Assembly: GCF_032854445.1 (NCBI RefSeq)
Contig: NC_088295.1
Location: 28,877,385-28,941,384 of the forward strand
Source of the DNA: Liolophura sinensis
Taxonomy: Eukaryota > Mollusca > Polyplacophora > Chitonida > Chitonidae
DNA: 64,000 nt
Direction: 5' to 3'
The translations under genes were made by a program, and so were the position numbers. The notes under the pieces are model-generated. The model had not been told where the DNA came from. It saw nothing but the letters and a program-made list of their open reading frames with translations, and did no database searches. Each line of letters starts with the position of its first letter. The first letter of the stretch is position 1. Below, piece by piece: positions 42,001-48,954 of this stretch.

Positions 42001-44382
42001 ATATAAGTGAAGCAATATTCTCTTGTTTTGTACACTAATTTAGTTGTCACCATAGGATCAAAGGGTGTAAGAATGTTTGAAGGTTTACATTTGTGAATGA
42101 GCGATGTTAATGCTCTTTAATATTGTTTTAATAGACATTAAAGTAAACTTGGATCTATAAAAGAAAGACAGTGAAGGTGAAATTTAGGATTGTTTTTTTG
42201 CTACATGTAGGTTTCAAATCACCCTGTGTGTGTTTGTTTTTTGGATCAGAATGTAGACCTGAGTGTGGGAGAGCTGCAGATGTATGGTACTGTAGAGTGG
42301 ATCAATGCCAGTGAGAGTCTGGGTAAGATCAAAAAAGGCATGGAGTTTGAGAACACAGTGTTTGTCTTCAGGATGGGGGTTGTGTTCTTAACACGAGAAA
42401 AGGTCAAGCGGAAAAAGACAAAGGTAGGAACCTTTGGATGGTATGATAATTTCAGATTTACTTTAGCTACATGTAGGTATTAGTGTGACTTGTTTGACAA
42501 ATGGATCCTATAAAAGCTGTTTGTATATCGCAAAGTAAAGTACATGTGGTTTTCGTTTTCTTTTAAATCAACTTTGATTATCTCCACATTTGAATAGATT
42601 TGTTTTTACTTTTTTACATACAAAGGTACCAAATGTTACACCATTTTTATTTGAAGGGCAAAAAATTTTAAGCATCGAAGACTAAGGGTATAGAGCAAAA
42701 GCAATGAGCATGTCTTGTGTGTTAGATGATTCTCTTGACATAAGGCTGACAAGTCACATCATTACTTTACTTTTAAAAATGCTTCCATTCCCAGAGCACC
42801 CCAGGTCGTAGTTCGGTGGCCGAGGTGTACGAGATGGTGGACAGGTACAAACTGCTGATCCCCGTCCATGAGCTGAATGTACGCTGTCACAGTATGAGTG
42901 ACACGGACACCAAACATTGCTGGGAGATGGTTCACTGTAAATCTGAGACAGAGGGCAGGCCAGAAAGGGTTTACCAGTTCTGTAACAAGTGAGTTAAGAG
43001 ATTCATCCATATCATTAAGTAAAAGCCAGGGAAAAAAGGTTCTGGGGCATGCCATTAGCTCACCACTACCACACCCATAGCAGGCTTGTAGCATTCCAGT
43101 ACTGTTTAACTACTGAGAGAGAGTACAGTCACGGTAGGGTATGTGCATCGGGTCTGATTTGATTGTAAACAGTGCCTGTTTTTTTTATTTTAAACGTGTT
43201 TGGAAACCTTTGAAACTCTCTGAAGATTGATGTCTTTAATATCAAGTCCATAATTTGGGCATGCCATTATAACATTATTCTGAATATTCAGTATTTGTAA
43301 CTAAGGTAGCCTGAAGATGAAGAAGTGTTAAATAATTAGGGCAGTTATTAATACATGCATATTCTCAGAATTAAGGAACCTGTAATTATAAGTCAGGGTC
43401 ATTTGCTTACATGCATTCAGTTTGTATTGTTTTTGGAGGTGAAATATATGTACTCTTTCATTGTTTGAGTGAGTGAGTGAGTTATTGGGGTTTAACATCG
43501 TACTTAACATCATTGTTTGATTTCAACCATTTAATTTGTCAAAATTGTAATTTTGTCCTGTGGATTTCGGTGATTAATTGAATATTCTAAGCATATGAAT
43601 GACTAGGAGTAAATTTAAGAAGAAGTCATGATGTGTTTTTGTTTGACAGTTCTCTGGAGGCCAAGGCAGATTTCCTACGGATCATTCGGCAGACAGTAAA
43701 GGACAGCTCCAAGAAAGTTCAGTTTCCCCCGGTGAAAGCCCCTGGAAAGGGCAAATACATTCCATTGGGAGGAAAGAAGCTAGAGAGTTTACAAACAAAT
43801 CCTCGGAACGCAGGAAAGAAACGGAATGGCAAGGATCCACAGCAGCCCGAGAGACATTCAATGAACCTGGAGGAGAATGTGCACACCTTAGAATACGACA
43901 ATACGTTTAGGACTAGAAGTAAAACGATCGGTGATTTGAACAATGAGGTGGAGGAGGAGGACACATTAGCGAGTCCATTCATGACGGGCTCTGATTTACA
44001 GATGGTCCCATTCATGACGGGCTCAGAACCACAGATCACACAGACTAGGGCTAGTCCGTCTTCCTCCACCTCAAACCTGAGCGGGTCAAGCCACGGCTCT
44101 GCTAAACTTCTCCATGCCAGTGCTAACCCCACTAGTTTCTCAGCACCTGTGGCCAACAAGAATGCTGATGGCTCCCCTATCTGGAAACCTCGGGATGATA
44201 GCCCGACCTTGCCCTCCCCGACGTACGAGAACCCGCCTCCGATGAGTCAGGGGCCGGTGAACAGTCGAGCGTCTGTCTATGGGGACTGCTCAGAGATTGT
44301 GTACAGGAATGATAATGCTACTCTATTTTTTAATGATCCATCAGTGCAAGCACAATCAACTTTTAAGGACACAGAGTGCTGA
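8874..44382 (+). CDS. TIAM1: TIAM/still life-type Rac guanine-nucleotide exchange factor (5'-partial, 20 exons)
   Basis: Activates Rac-type GTPases by GDP/GTP exchange at the membrane. Twenty exons with GT-AG introns join in a single frame into 1252 residues plus stop. Domain order seen: acidic/Ser linker (1-78), N-terminal PH (about 79-190), coiled coil and Ex region (217-300), Ras-binding domain (about 391-445), PDZ (about 450-555), DH (about 667-870, with [18 protein letters not shown]), C-terminal PH (about 890-1025) and a Ser/Pro-rich tail to 1252. This order is diagnostic of the TIAM1/TIAM2/Drosophila sif family, known from family knowledge. The invertebrate gene is probably a single orthologue of both vertebrate TIAMs, so the symbol is by similarity. 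The first codon is split by an intron, so upstream exons exist to the left. No broken frame was found, so the gene looks functional. Codons join at phases 0, 1 and 2 without conflict, which strongly supports the model. Confidence 0.93.
9011..11560 (+). other. TIAM intron, no repeat recognised
   Basis: The 10740-11330 part looks richer in G+C and less repetitive than the surroundings. A 93-codon minus frame there (10990-11271) has no known domain. Confidence 0.5.
11561..11661 (+). CDS. TIAM1: TIAM exon: acidic linker before PH domain
   Basis: Acceptor CTATTTACAG, donor GTAAGC. Encodes residues 46-78, opening [16 protein letters not shown] and ending IRKAG. The final Gly is completed by the next exon, giving the AGW start typical of the TIAM N-terminal PH domain. 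Confidence 0.87.
12057..13320 (+). repeat. 23-bp minisatellite, about 55 units, with higher-order structure
   Basis: Unit ACAAATGTTCATCCATGTTT plus GGT. Variants are T/C at GTTC/GCCC, ATCCATG/ATCATG and TACAAAT/TGCAAAT. A 3-5-bp longer variant with GTCATGTCC (or GTCATATCC) sits at 12271, 12435, 12624, 12813 and 13045. Units 13060-13280 are the most alike. Lies in the 13-kb TIAM intron. Confidence 0.97.
13321..13690 (+). other. TIAM intron, nothing recognised
   Basis: AT-rich spacer. Confidence 0.5.
13691..13833. mobile_element. Short inverted-repeat (foldback/MITE-like) element, about 143 bp
   Basis: Left GCATCAGGGGTCAAA and right TTTGACCCCTGTTGCAT are inverted copies (one mismatch). No target-site duplication is obvious. 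Confidence 0.65.
13834..16480 (+). other. TIAM intron, no repeat recognised
   Basis: The 14300-15250 part appears G+C-richer. Frames at 14477-14695 are not gene-like. Confidence 0.5.
16481..17071 (-). mobile_element. MITE-like element, about 590 bp, copy A
   Basis: Ends AAAGGATACATGGAA and TTTTCATGTATCCTTT form terminal inverted repeats (AAAGGATACAT). The interior (GGTTCACCAGGCTCGGG..., GGGGTGTGGGGAACAGACCG) is the reverse complement of copy B at 21092. The overlapping minus-strand 96- and 167-codon frames belong to this repeat and are not genes. Confidence 0.85.
17072..18059 (+). other. TIAM intron between MITE copy A and a SINE
   Basis: Only short frames; nothing recognised. Confidence 0.5.
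18060..18267 (+). mobile_element. Degraded SINE
   Basis: GACCCAGGAGCCTCTCAACA, GTGAGTTCAAGTCTGGC and GGCTTCCTCTCCAGC are SINE-like, but the middle and 3' end have decayed. A short possible duplication ACAACTT lies at 18053-18059 and 18268-18274. Confidence 0.75.
18275..21091 (+). other. TIAM intron, nothing recognised
   Basis: The 20060-20460 part is locally G+C-richer. No frames with domains. Confidence 0.5.
21092..21694 (+). mobile_element. MITE-like element, about 600 bp, copy B (inverted relative to copy A)
   Basis: Ends AAAGGATACATCAAA and TTTCATGTATCCTT. Shares CCGAGCCTGGTGAACCGTGT, GTGGGCAAG and CGGTCTGTTCCCCACACCCC with copy A in the opposite orientation. No transposase frame. Confidence 0.85.
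21695..24817 (+). other. TIAM intron, nothing recognised
   Basis: No repeat or exon recognised up to the PH-domain exon. A 117-codon minus frame (24622-24975) is a shadow of that exon. Confidence 0.5.
24818..24987 (+). CDS. TIAM1: TIAM exon: N-terminal PH domain, first half
   Basis: Encodes residues 80-135: [18 protein letters not shown], then [18 protein letters not shown], the basic beta1-beta2 strands that bind phosphoinositides in PH domains. The donor is GTAGGT at 24988. A competing GT at 24992 (GTCTTG) would break the frame. The preceding intron is 13.2 kb, the largest in the window. Confidence 0.93.
24988..26885 (+). other. TIAM intron, nothing recognised
   Basis: AT-rich, short frames only. 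Confidence 0.5.
26886..27150 (+). mobile_element. Full-length SINE with 15-bp target-site duplication
   Basis: GGGGCCTCCGTGGCTCAGTT head, ATATTCTTGAGTACGGTG 3' end, (AAAT)n tail. ATCTATTAGCTAAAG flanks it at 26871-26885 and 27151-27165. The best-preserved reference copy in the window. Confidence 0.96.
27166..29673 (+). other. TIAM intron, nothing recognised
   Basis: The 28150-28545 part is locally G+C-richer and unique. Open frames there (28176-28544 plus, 28208-28393 minus) show no domain or splice support. Confidence 0.5.
29674..29771 (+). CDS. TIAM1: TIAM exon: N-terminal PH domain, middle
   Basis: Acceptor TTATTGCAG, donor GTAATC. Encodes residues 137-168 with [15 protein letters not shown] and SFGDAYLFQ, a segment strongly conserved in TIAM proteins. 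Starts with the last two bases of a split Ile codon. Confidence 0.95.
29772..31015 (+). other. TIAM intron, nothing recognised
   Basis: AT-rich. Confidence 0.5.
31016..31159 (+). CDS. TIAM1: TIAM exon: end of N-terminal PH domain
   Basis: Residues 169-216. The helix [18 protein letters not shown] is the C-terminal PH helix with its conserved Trp, followed by a basic/Leu-rich helix leading into the coiled coil. Phase 0 at both ends (acceptor ATTCCAG, donor GTAGGC). Confidence 0.95.
31540..31722 (+). CDS. TIAM1: TIAM exon: coiled-coil (CC) segment
   Basis: Residues 217-277: [15 protein letters not shown], then [18 protein letters not shown] and [10 protein letters not shown]. This is the CC part of the PH-CC-Ex unit, which in TIAM proteins binds membrane and scaffold partners. 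Phase 0 at both ends. Confidence 0.95.
31813..32272 (+). repeat. Dispersed hairpin-headed repeat, copy 2
   Basis: Begins TTTTTTTAGTTGGCCTGTAC with hairpin arms GCCTG/CAGGC, then GCGTAGCTTATG, as in copy 1. It has two about 170-bp internal units (AGGGATGGTATTT at 31907 and 32063; TTAATTACTG). Ends TGTGTTTCCTATAGGCAG. Confidence 0.78.
32535..32870 (+). mobile_element. Second tRNA-derived SINE type
   Basis: The head GTGGCCTAATGGTTAGAATG (A-box-like) is followed by ATCAAACCTGCC, then GATAGGCCAGAGCAAGGAAA and TTGGCCTGGTGTCAGTATAA. Recognised as a molluscan repeat type from memory, not verified. The 3' boundary is unclear. Confidence 0.6.
32871..33511 (+). other. TIAM intron, nothing recognised
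   Basis: No repeats beyond the SINE. Confidence 0.5.
33512..33738 (+). CDS. TIAM1: TIAM exon: Ex subdomain and basic linker
   Basis: Residues 278-352. Starts [18 protein letters not shown] then [16 protein letters not shown], the Ex hallmark, followed by a Thr/Pro/Arg-rich unstructured linker. The donor is GTCAGT, a little weak, but it is the only one that keeps the frame with the next exon (split Gly codon). Confidence 0.9.
33925..34129 (-). mobile_element. 5'-truncated SINE with perfect 13-bp target-site duplication
   Basis: Reverse copy from the 3' end to the B-box-like region; the tRNA head with the A box is missing. TATTCAACTTTTA flanks it exactly at 33912-33924 and 34130-34142, so truncation occurred at insertion, as in LINE-driven reverse transcription. 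Confidence 0.93.
34346..34402 (+). mobile_element. SINE 3'-end fragment
   Basis: AGTGAAATATATTGGG, GTTGAAACACCAATCAGT and (AAAT)n resemble the SINE tail. It lies immediately upstream of a TIAM exon acceptor. Confidence 0.5.
34429..34540 (+). CDS. TIAM1: TIAM exon: linker before Ras-binding domain
   Basis: Residues 354-390, [18 protein letters not shown] to ALPNSQ. Unconserved composition. Supported by the acceptor TTGTTAG, donor GTAAGA, an open frame and phase match on both sides. Confidence 0.8.
34866..35030 (+). CDS. TIAM1: TIAM exon: Ras-binding domain
   Basis: Residues 391-445: [34 protein letters not shown], then KSDYISKQ. A ubiquitin-like RBD fold that in TIAM binds active Ras. Phase 0 at both ends. 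Confidence 0.92.
35444..36229. mobile_element. MITE-like element with tandem subterminal repeats (about 786 bp)
   Basis: Outer ends ACCCTT and AAGGGT, then GAGGTGTACT-type repeats at the left (35455-35520) and TACACCTCAG-type repeats at the right (36010-36220). The two sides are therefore inverted arrays of one short motif. The middle also carries GTACCTCAGGTATACCTT blocks at about 35606 and 35753. No frame. Ends 72 bp before a TIAM PDZ exon. Confidence 0.7.
36302..36482 (+). CDS. TIAM1: TIAM exon: PDZ domain, first half
   Basis: Residues 446-505. [18 protein letters not shown] is the beta1/carboxylate-binding loop (FGFS in place of GLGF), and [16 protein letters not shown] is the beta3 to alphaA stretch. 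The acceptor lies 72 bp downstream of a MITE-like element. Confidence 0.94.
36580..36680 (+). mobile_element. SINE 3' half fragment
   Basis: CGTCCTGCGGGGTTTCC, CATAATGCCGTCGTATAAGT and ATTCTTGAGTATGGTG match the 3' half of the main SINE. Confidence 0.75.
36999..37268 (+). CDS. TIAM1: TIAM exon: PDZ domain, second half, and linker
   Basis: Residues 507-595. [18 protein letters not shown] completes the PDZ, the alphaB helix is [13 protein letters not shown], and a linker with [18 protein letters not shown] follows. Acceptor TTGTTCAG, donor GTGAGT, phases 1 and 1. Confidence 0.94.
37570..37655 (+). CDS. TIAM1: TIAM exon: Pro-rich PDZ-DH linker
   Basis: Residues 597-624, [18 protein letters not shown] to IDALLK. 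Short and Pro/Lys-rich. Supported by splice sites and frame. Confidence 0.85.
38063..38242 (+). CDS. TIAM1: TIAM exon: start of DH domain
   Basis: Residues 625-684. [18 protein letters not shown] linker, then [18 protein letters not shown], the first conserved region of the RhoGEF DH domain. The Glu in DTERGYVK is the GTPase-contacting residue by family knowledge. Confidence 0.96.
38556..38750 (+). CDS. TIAM1: TIAM exon: DH domain
   Basis: Residues 685-749: [18 protein letters not shown], then [18 protein letters not shown] and a less conserved loop ending DSRVFR. Phase 0 at both ends, so the following candidate microexon can be included or skipped without a frameshift. Confidence 0.96.
38751..40253 (+). 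other. TIAM intron containing the candidate microexon
   Basis: AT-rich. Apart from the 15-nt candidate at 39156-39170 nothing is recognised. Confidence 0.5.
39156..39170 (+). CDS. TIAM1: Candidate 15-nt microexon in TIAM DH coding region
   Basis: Between ATACACAG and GTACGT lies GACGAAGATGTCAGG, encoding DEDVR in phase 0. It would insert an acidic pentapeptide between VFR and RILFSLGG of the DH domain. Both flanking exons are phase 0. It is unsupported by family homology; chance occurrence is possible. Confidence 0.35.
40254..40362 (+). CDS. TIAM1: TIAM exon: DH domain
   Basis: Residues 750-785, [18 protein letters not shown] then [16 protein letters not shown], a conserved DH helix of TIAM. 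Acceptor TTCTTTCAG, donor GTACAA. Confidence 0.95.
40703..40879 (+). CDS. TIAM1: TIAM exon: DH domain core (CR3)
   Basis: Residues 787-844. [18 protein letters not shown] and [18 protein letters not shown] form the most conserved DH helix, which contacts switch II of the GTPase. Phases 1 and 1. Confidence 0.97.
40880..41569 (+). other. TIAM intron, nothing recognised
   Basis: AT-rich. Confidence 0.5.
41570..41694 (+). CDS. TIAM1: TIAM exon: end of DH domain
   Basis: Residues 846-886: [18 protein letters not shown] then [15 protein letters not shown], the last DH helix that continues into the C-terminal PH domain. The donor is GTAGCG, weak but frame-keeping. Confidence 0.95.
41785..41955 (+). 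mobile_element. Degraded SINE 3' portion
   Basis: GGTCATGTGTTCCCCTTGGC, CCTCCCACCATAATTCTAG, AGAAATATTCAATAGTACAG and CATAAAACACAAATGAAAT match the SINE with many substitutions. Lies in a TIAM intron. Confidence 0.65.
42250..42423 (+). CDS. TIAM1: TIAM exon: C-terminal PH domain, first part
   Basis: Residues 887-944: [18 protein letters not shown] then [18 protein letters not shown], the first PH strands, ending in KRKKTK. Phase 0 at both ends. Confidence 0.95.
42795..42988 (+). CDS. TIAM1: TIAM exon: C-terminal PH domain, second part
   Basis: Residues 945-1008: [18 protein letters not shown], then [18 protein letters not shown] and YQFC. The matching vertebrate strand carries an ELIHTKSEIEGRPE-type motif. 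Ends mid-codon (AA) and is completed by the next exon. Confidence 0.95.
42989..43649 (+). other. TIAM intron with a short SINE-tail-like fragment
   Basis: At 43463-43505 GAGTGAGTGAGTGAGTTATT followed by GGGGTTTAACATCGTACTTA resembles the 3' end of a molluscan SINE in reverse orientation. Confidence 0.4.
43650..44382 (+). CDS. TIAM1: TIAM last coding exon: PH helix and Ser/Pro-rich tail
   Basis: Residues 1010-1252 and [21 protein letters not shown] is the C-terminal PH helix. The rest is a low-complexity Ser/Thr/Pro tail with an internal duplication ([11 protein letters not shown] and [11 protein letters not shown] at 43972-44036). It ends FKDTEC; Thr at -2 weakly resembles a PDZ ligand (inference). 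The tail is not conserved with vertebrate TIAM1 as far as I can tell. Confidence 0.92.
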
Positions 44383-44690
44383 GTGGGATGTGAGATGCAT
44401 GGTAAACATGTTTACAACAGTATTCACTGTGGCAAGGCTCACTGCAGGTATCGGTGCCAAACTTTCTACAGTTGTGATATGGATCTCATAATTAAATGCT
44501 GTCGTGCAGGCGTGAACTGCAAAGGTATCTCAAGGCTGATAATGTGAACTTTGTGTTTCTGAGCCTGGAAAATCAAACTGGTCTCTCATTGTGGAAAGTT
44601 AAATGGATTTCATACCAAGGACATGATGGACAGTGCTGATGTTCTGTTGTTGTGGAGGTTCCTGATAAATACTGGACAACTGGCTGTCTG
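44383..44690 (+). other. Start of TIAM 3' UTR, unique sequence
   Basis: No further reading frame of interest follows the stop. An ATTAAA lies at 44491 and an AATAAA at 47037-47042 and another at 48278-48283. Which one ends the transcript cannot be decided from sequence. Confidence 0.5.
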
Positions 44691-44960
44691 GAGAATCCTT
44701 GTGGAATGTCTGCATTGAGAATGTATGGAGAGTCCTGATGGAATCTCGACCTGTATGGAGAATTTTGATGTTCTGCCCTTCTGAAGAATTCTGAGGAGGT
44801 ATAGCCTGTATGCAGAATCCTGATGGAATCTCTGTAGGGAGAATCTTGATGTTCTACCCGAATGGAGAATTCTGAGGAGGTATTGCCTGTGTGGAGAATC
44901 TGGATAGAATCTGTATGAAGAATCTTGATGTTCTGCCCTTTTCTAGAATTCTGATGAAAT
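44691..44960 (+). repeat. Degenerate tandem repeat in TIAM 3' UTR (about 80-bp unit, 25-27-bp subunits)
   Basis: The block GATGTTCT(G/A)CCC recurs at 44767, 44848 and 44927 (spacing 81 and 79). Each unit is built of three short GGAGAATYCTGATGGAATC-like subunits. Transcribed if the 3' UTR extends this far. Confidence 0.8.
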
Positions 44961-46721
44961 ATAATCGGAATGAGAGAATCTTAGTGATATCCCAGTGTAC
45001 AACTACATGCAGGATGAAGCTCGTATCTCAGCAATGACAATCACTTTTAATTAGTGATTTGAAACCATGTTATTTCAGAAAAGCATTGGTATCTCATATT
45101 GGAATATCACTTGGTATCTCAGTTCTGAGAATGACAGTACGTCAGTATGCACACAGGGACAATCATTATTTATGACCATGATGTTATAAAAGAAGTTGTA
45201 TATCTTATGTACATGGAATATGTAGGGAACCCACTGGTTTTGAGGCAAGTCGGCGGAAACAAAGACAAGCTACAAAATAATGTCTCTTCTTTTTATTGAA
45301 TTTTTTGCAATGCAGTTGCATTAGTTGATTGCCTTCATTATTGCATACAGGTTTGATATGAGGAGTTTGTTTCAGGAATGATTTTATAGGGACTGTGTTG
45401 AGCAGATGTCGTGCTGATTTGTTTCTTTGAGTGTTATCTCGTTGAGAAGATATGCAATGCAGCAAAGATAAGGTTGTGTTGTTATATGTGGTAATTGTTA
45501 CAACTGAACACTTGACTGATGTTACACCTGCTGTGAGCATGGCCAGCAGCTCTTCGACCAACATGCCATGGTCTTTTCTAAGCTTTAATTTACGACGCAA
45601 ATCCAGGGCCCGTTGAGCCCTCTCTAGTCTGGCGTTACTAAGGAACTTTTGTCACATGATGGTGACACTTTAAAGCCGTCTTTCACGTGGTTCAATACAA
45701 GCAAACCTTTTTTGAGTGCAATATCGTTATTTTGTATGTACATATTTCGATAAATCTATATAAGTATTGTATAGTCTATTTGTGGTCAGTTTTATTAAGG
45801 AAATATGCTCTATTGCCTTCCATGACATCAGCATTTTAAAGCTGTGGCAGCCATCTTTTTTGTTTCACATTTTGGTTTAAAGTCTAACTCATCTGACAAA
45901 TGCATGTATTTTGTCTGTTTTCATAATGTTCTCAGTTTTATACACAGCCTCATGTACATGTAGCTTCTAAAGGGTGAAGTTTGGAAAATTCTGTTTCATT
46001 TGCATAATTAAGTTATTCTCATGTTTGTTTGTTTTTTGTTTGTTTTTTTCGGACTTTTTCTAGTTTATTGAAGGATCTGTACATGAAGGAGAAATCACTA
46101 TTTTCGAAGAGATATATAATTTATCATCATAAATTCAGAATAATGTGAAATGTATACAGGAGATATGGAAATCAGAGTTTGAGATATGATGTATAATATT
46201 AACTAAAATATGTTATACAAAGATTATAGTACTACATGTATTTTCCTGGAGATAAAAGGTGATTCATGAGACAAAAAAACATGTTTTTACAGACAGTGCG
46301 TTCTGTGCTTTCGTAAAGCCTTTTTTCGACAAGAAAGTGCTATAATTTACTCTTCTAAATGTGGGTACATGTAGCTACATGTATAATTGAAACTTCAAGG
46401 CATCATTTGAATAATTACTGTCAAATTTTGTCATAGACCATGACAATTATGTCTTACTTTGTTTTATTACAAAACATAAAAATGTATACACATAGTGTAC
46501 AGACATGATTGGTTATCCCGTGGAGACTGAAAAAGAGAATTGTACCATTTGATTGGTAGTCTTCATTTTCTGTCAATAGCCTGTGAGATTTAGGTAATGC
46601 GTTACTGTGTGCTGGTCAGTGAAAATGTGTAGAATTTGACTTGAGTACATCAGGTACATTACATTTACCACTATATGGAAATAAGTAATGTCTAATACAG
46701 TTTAGAAAAATGCCACTAAGT
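44961..46721. other. Convergent intergenic / TIAM 3' UTR, no gene seen
   Basis: AT-rich. A 131-codon frame on the minus strand (45205-45600) has no recognisable domain and mixed low-complexity composition, so it is not called. Confidence 0.6.
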
Positions 46722-46965
46722 GTAATCCATAGCATATGATAATGAACATCACTAATGTGGTGTCTTCAACTGCTGGCAGTATGGTGTCAGTATGGTGTCA
46801 GTGATGTAATCCATAGCATTTGATAATGAACATCACTAATGTGGTGTCTTCAACTGCTGGCAGTATGGTGTCAGTATGGTGTCAGTGATGTAATCCATAG
46901 CATATGATAATGAACATCACTAATGTGGTGTCTTCAACTGCTGGCAGTATGGTGTCAGTGATGCT
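46722..46965. repeat. 84-bp tandem repeat, 2.9 copies
   Basis: GTAATCCATAGCAT starts at 46722, 46806 and 46890, a spacing of exactly 84. Each unit ends in a doubled GTATGGTGTCA; the third copy lacks one of the two. Units are almost identical, so the array is recent. Confidence 0.95.
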
Positions 46966-48548
46966 GAACTTAAAGCCAAAAGTATTTTTGCACAAGTACA
47001 TATACCATTTAAAGAAAACATTTTGGCCAGAAGAGAAATAAAGGTATTTTGAACATTTACAAAACCGGTGTTGAAATTTCAACAAGTGACATTGAAGGCT
47101 GCTGGTTTTTTGTTTTCCCAGTATAAAACAAGCCAAAATACATGGATTGATATTGAAATATTAGAAAATTCAAAATTGGAATTGGAAATTTTTAAGACAT
47201 TAAAATACATGTGTATGGTATGTTATGTGTTTGTGAAATATCACCTATTTAACTTAATAAGTTCTCATCGTCATCAAATTGATCAGTGAACTGAAATAAT
47301 ACCTCTCCTTTTTACGCATATACAGTTTTAGATTTTGACTGTGCATACATAGAATAATTAGTTTACCTTTACAGAAATCTACTGATTACCTCTGTTACCA
47401 GTGCTCTCTTTGCATAATTATGCCAGCAGTACTGCTTAATATGTGTGACTATCAAAGTAAGCACAATGTGTGTGCACCTCCACTAGACTTGTGGGTTCAA
47501 ATCTCTGTATTTCCGTTTTGTCTTGTTGCCATACTGCTGGTGCAAAGAGGTCTGCTTTATGACTCGTGCATCAGTCATTGGTATGTGCAGGTGCTAAGTT
47601 AATTCAAGAGTATTATTTCTCATGTTTGTGTTTAGTCATCAGATCTAAAACATGGCCAATAATGTAAAATATCAGTACTATAATAATTAATTAATTAATT
47701 AATTAAACATACATGTATGTGTAAGTGAAACACCTTAAAAGTTTAATTGATTATCTTTCTTTGTACTATAGGGCCTTACTCACGCACAATGCCAAACTGG
47801 AATTCAAGTTATTACATTTAATACTGTTGAAACAATATCTTTATTGTTTTATTAAAGTGATGTCAAATGTTCTTAACTGGACTTCTGCCATGAATGTCAG
47901 TGAACCTGGAAGTGATTATTTTCCACTTTCGGTTACATTAACATTACCACTCCTTCAAGACTTTAAATTTTAAAAACTGCTTTGTAATTCTGAAATGTTG
48001 CAGTGAGCCCTGTAATTTGTGTTAAATACCTGTGTTATCAGTAACCTTCAGCATTTTGTTGGATTTTTCAGAGTTTCGTCTCAAAGTTTAAACATCCGTC
48101 TCCATCAGAAAGTGGTCAGTGTAGCTGGTGTGTGAAGCAAACTACTCTATCTTTTTGCACCATGTCACTTTCTGCTGCCAAGGCTGGTTGTCTTAACTGT
48201 ATATTGTATTTGGGATTTCTTATCCCGCCTTTAGACAAAAGGGTAACTGATTTACCTTTACAATCCTTTTAAGTGCAAATAAATCAGTTTTATTTGGTAT
48301 TTCTATGTGTTTGAACCTTGACTTGGTACACTATTCTACAAGCTTTCTTTCTGCAGTGGTGTTATCATGGCCTGTAATGGCAGTGGCACCCAAATGTACG
48401 AATATCAAGTTATCTATGAACTTTCTCATGTGTGATGGACAGACTTGCATGTCAATGGAGTGGAAGTGACTTCTCACTAACGTAATTCAGTGGCTATCAA
48501 TGGCTTATTGTCAACAAGGCCCCAGACAAATAATGAAAATTACAAATT
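46966..48548. other. Intergenic, no gene seen; (TTAA)n microsatellite
   Basis: Contains AATAAA at 47037 and 48278 as possible TIAM polyadenylation signals, and a TTAA repeat at about 47684-47706. Short frames only. Confidence 0.6.
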
Positions 48549-48578
48549 CCCTGCCCATGGCTGGGATTGAACCCACAC
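48549..48578 (-). repeat. tRNA-like B-box fragment, copy 1
   Basis: A 30-bp block identical to 49909-49938. On the minus strand it reads GTGTGGGTTCAATCCCAGCC, which contains a tRNA T-arm/B-box-like GGTTCAATCC. Probably the remnant of a second tRNA-derived SINE family. Confidence 0.6.
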
Positions 48579-48954
48579 TTTGTTCGAATACCTTTTAGCT
48601 GTTGTTCACACAGACCGATTTGTATGCAGGTACGACTGCTTTTATAGAAGTGAAATAATCCCCAGCTTGGCATCAACCCTGTCTATCAATCAGTTTGGCA
48701 AACCATGTGTATGAAGATATGACCGAAATCAGATCCACTGCTTCCTGTTTCCATGGCCTTGCCAGCTGCTGTCAGGGTATGTTTAGGAGTTCTAAAGATT
48801 TTATAAGAGATTTTACATAGTTTGTTTGAGATCACTTGCCTGTACTGATATGACATTTTAGCTCACTGCATCACCTTTAAAAATGACTTGTCTTAAATTT
48901 AAAAGCTCCTAGAGTATGGTATTAATCTCTCTGACTTTTCCACGCACTGTGAAT

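Noticed and set aside
43719-44159. 146-codon minus-strand frame
   Set aside because: Antisense shadow of the last TIAM exon.
45205-45600. 131-codon minus-strand frame
   Set aside because: No recognisable domain, no neighbouring exon, AT-rich; expected by chance in 7 kb of intergenic sequence.
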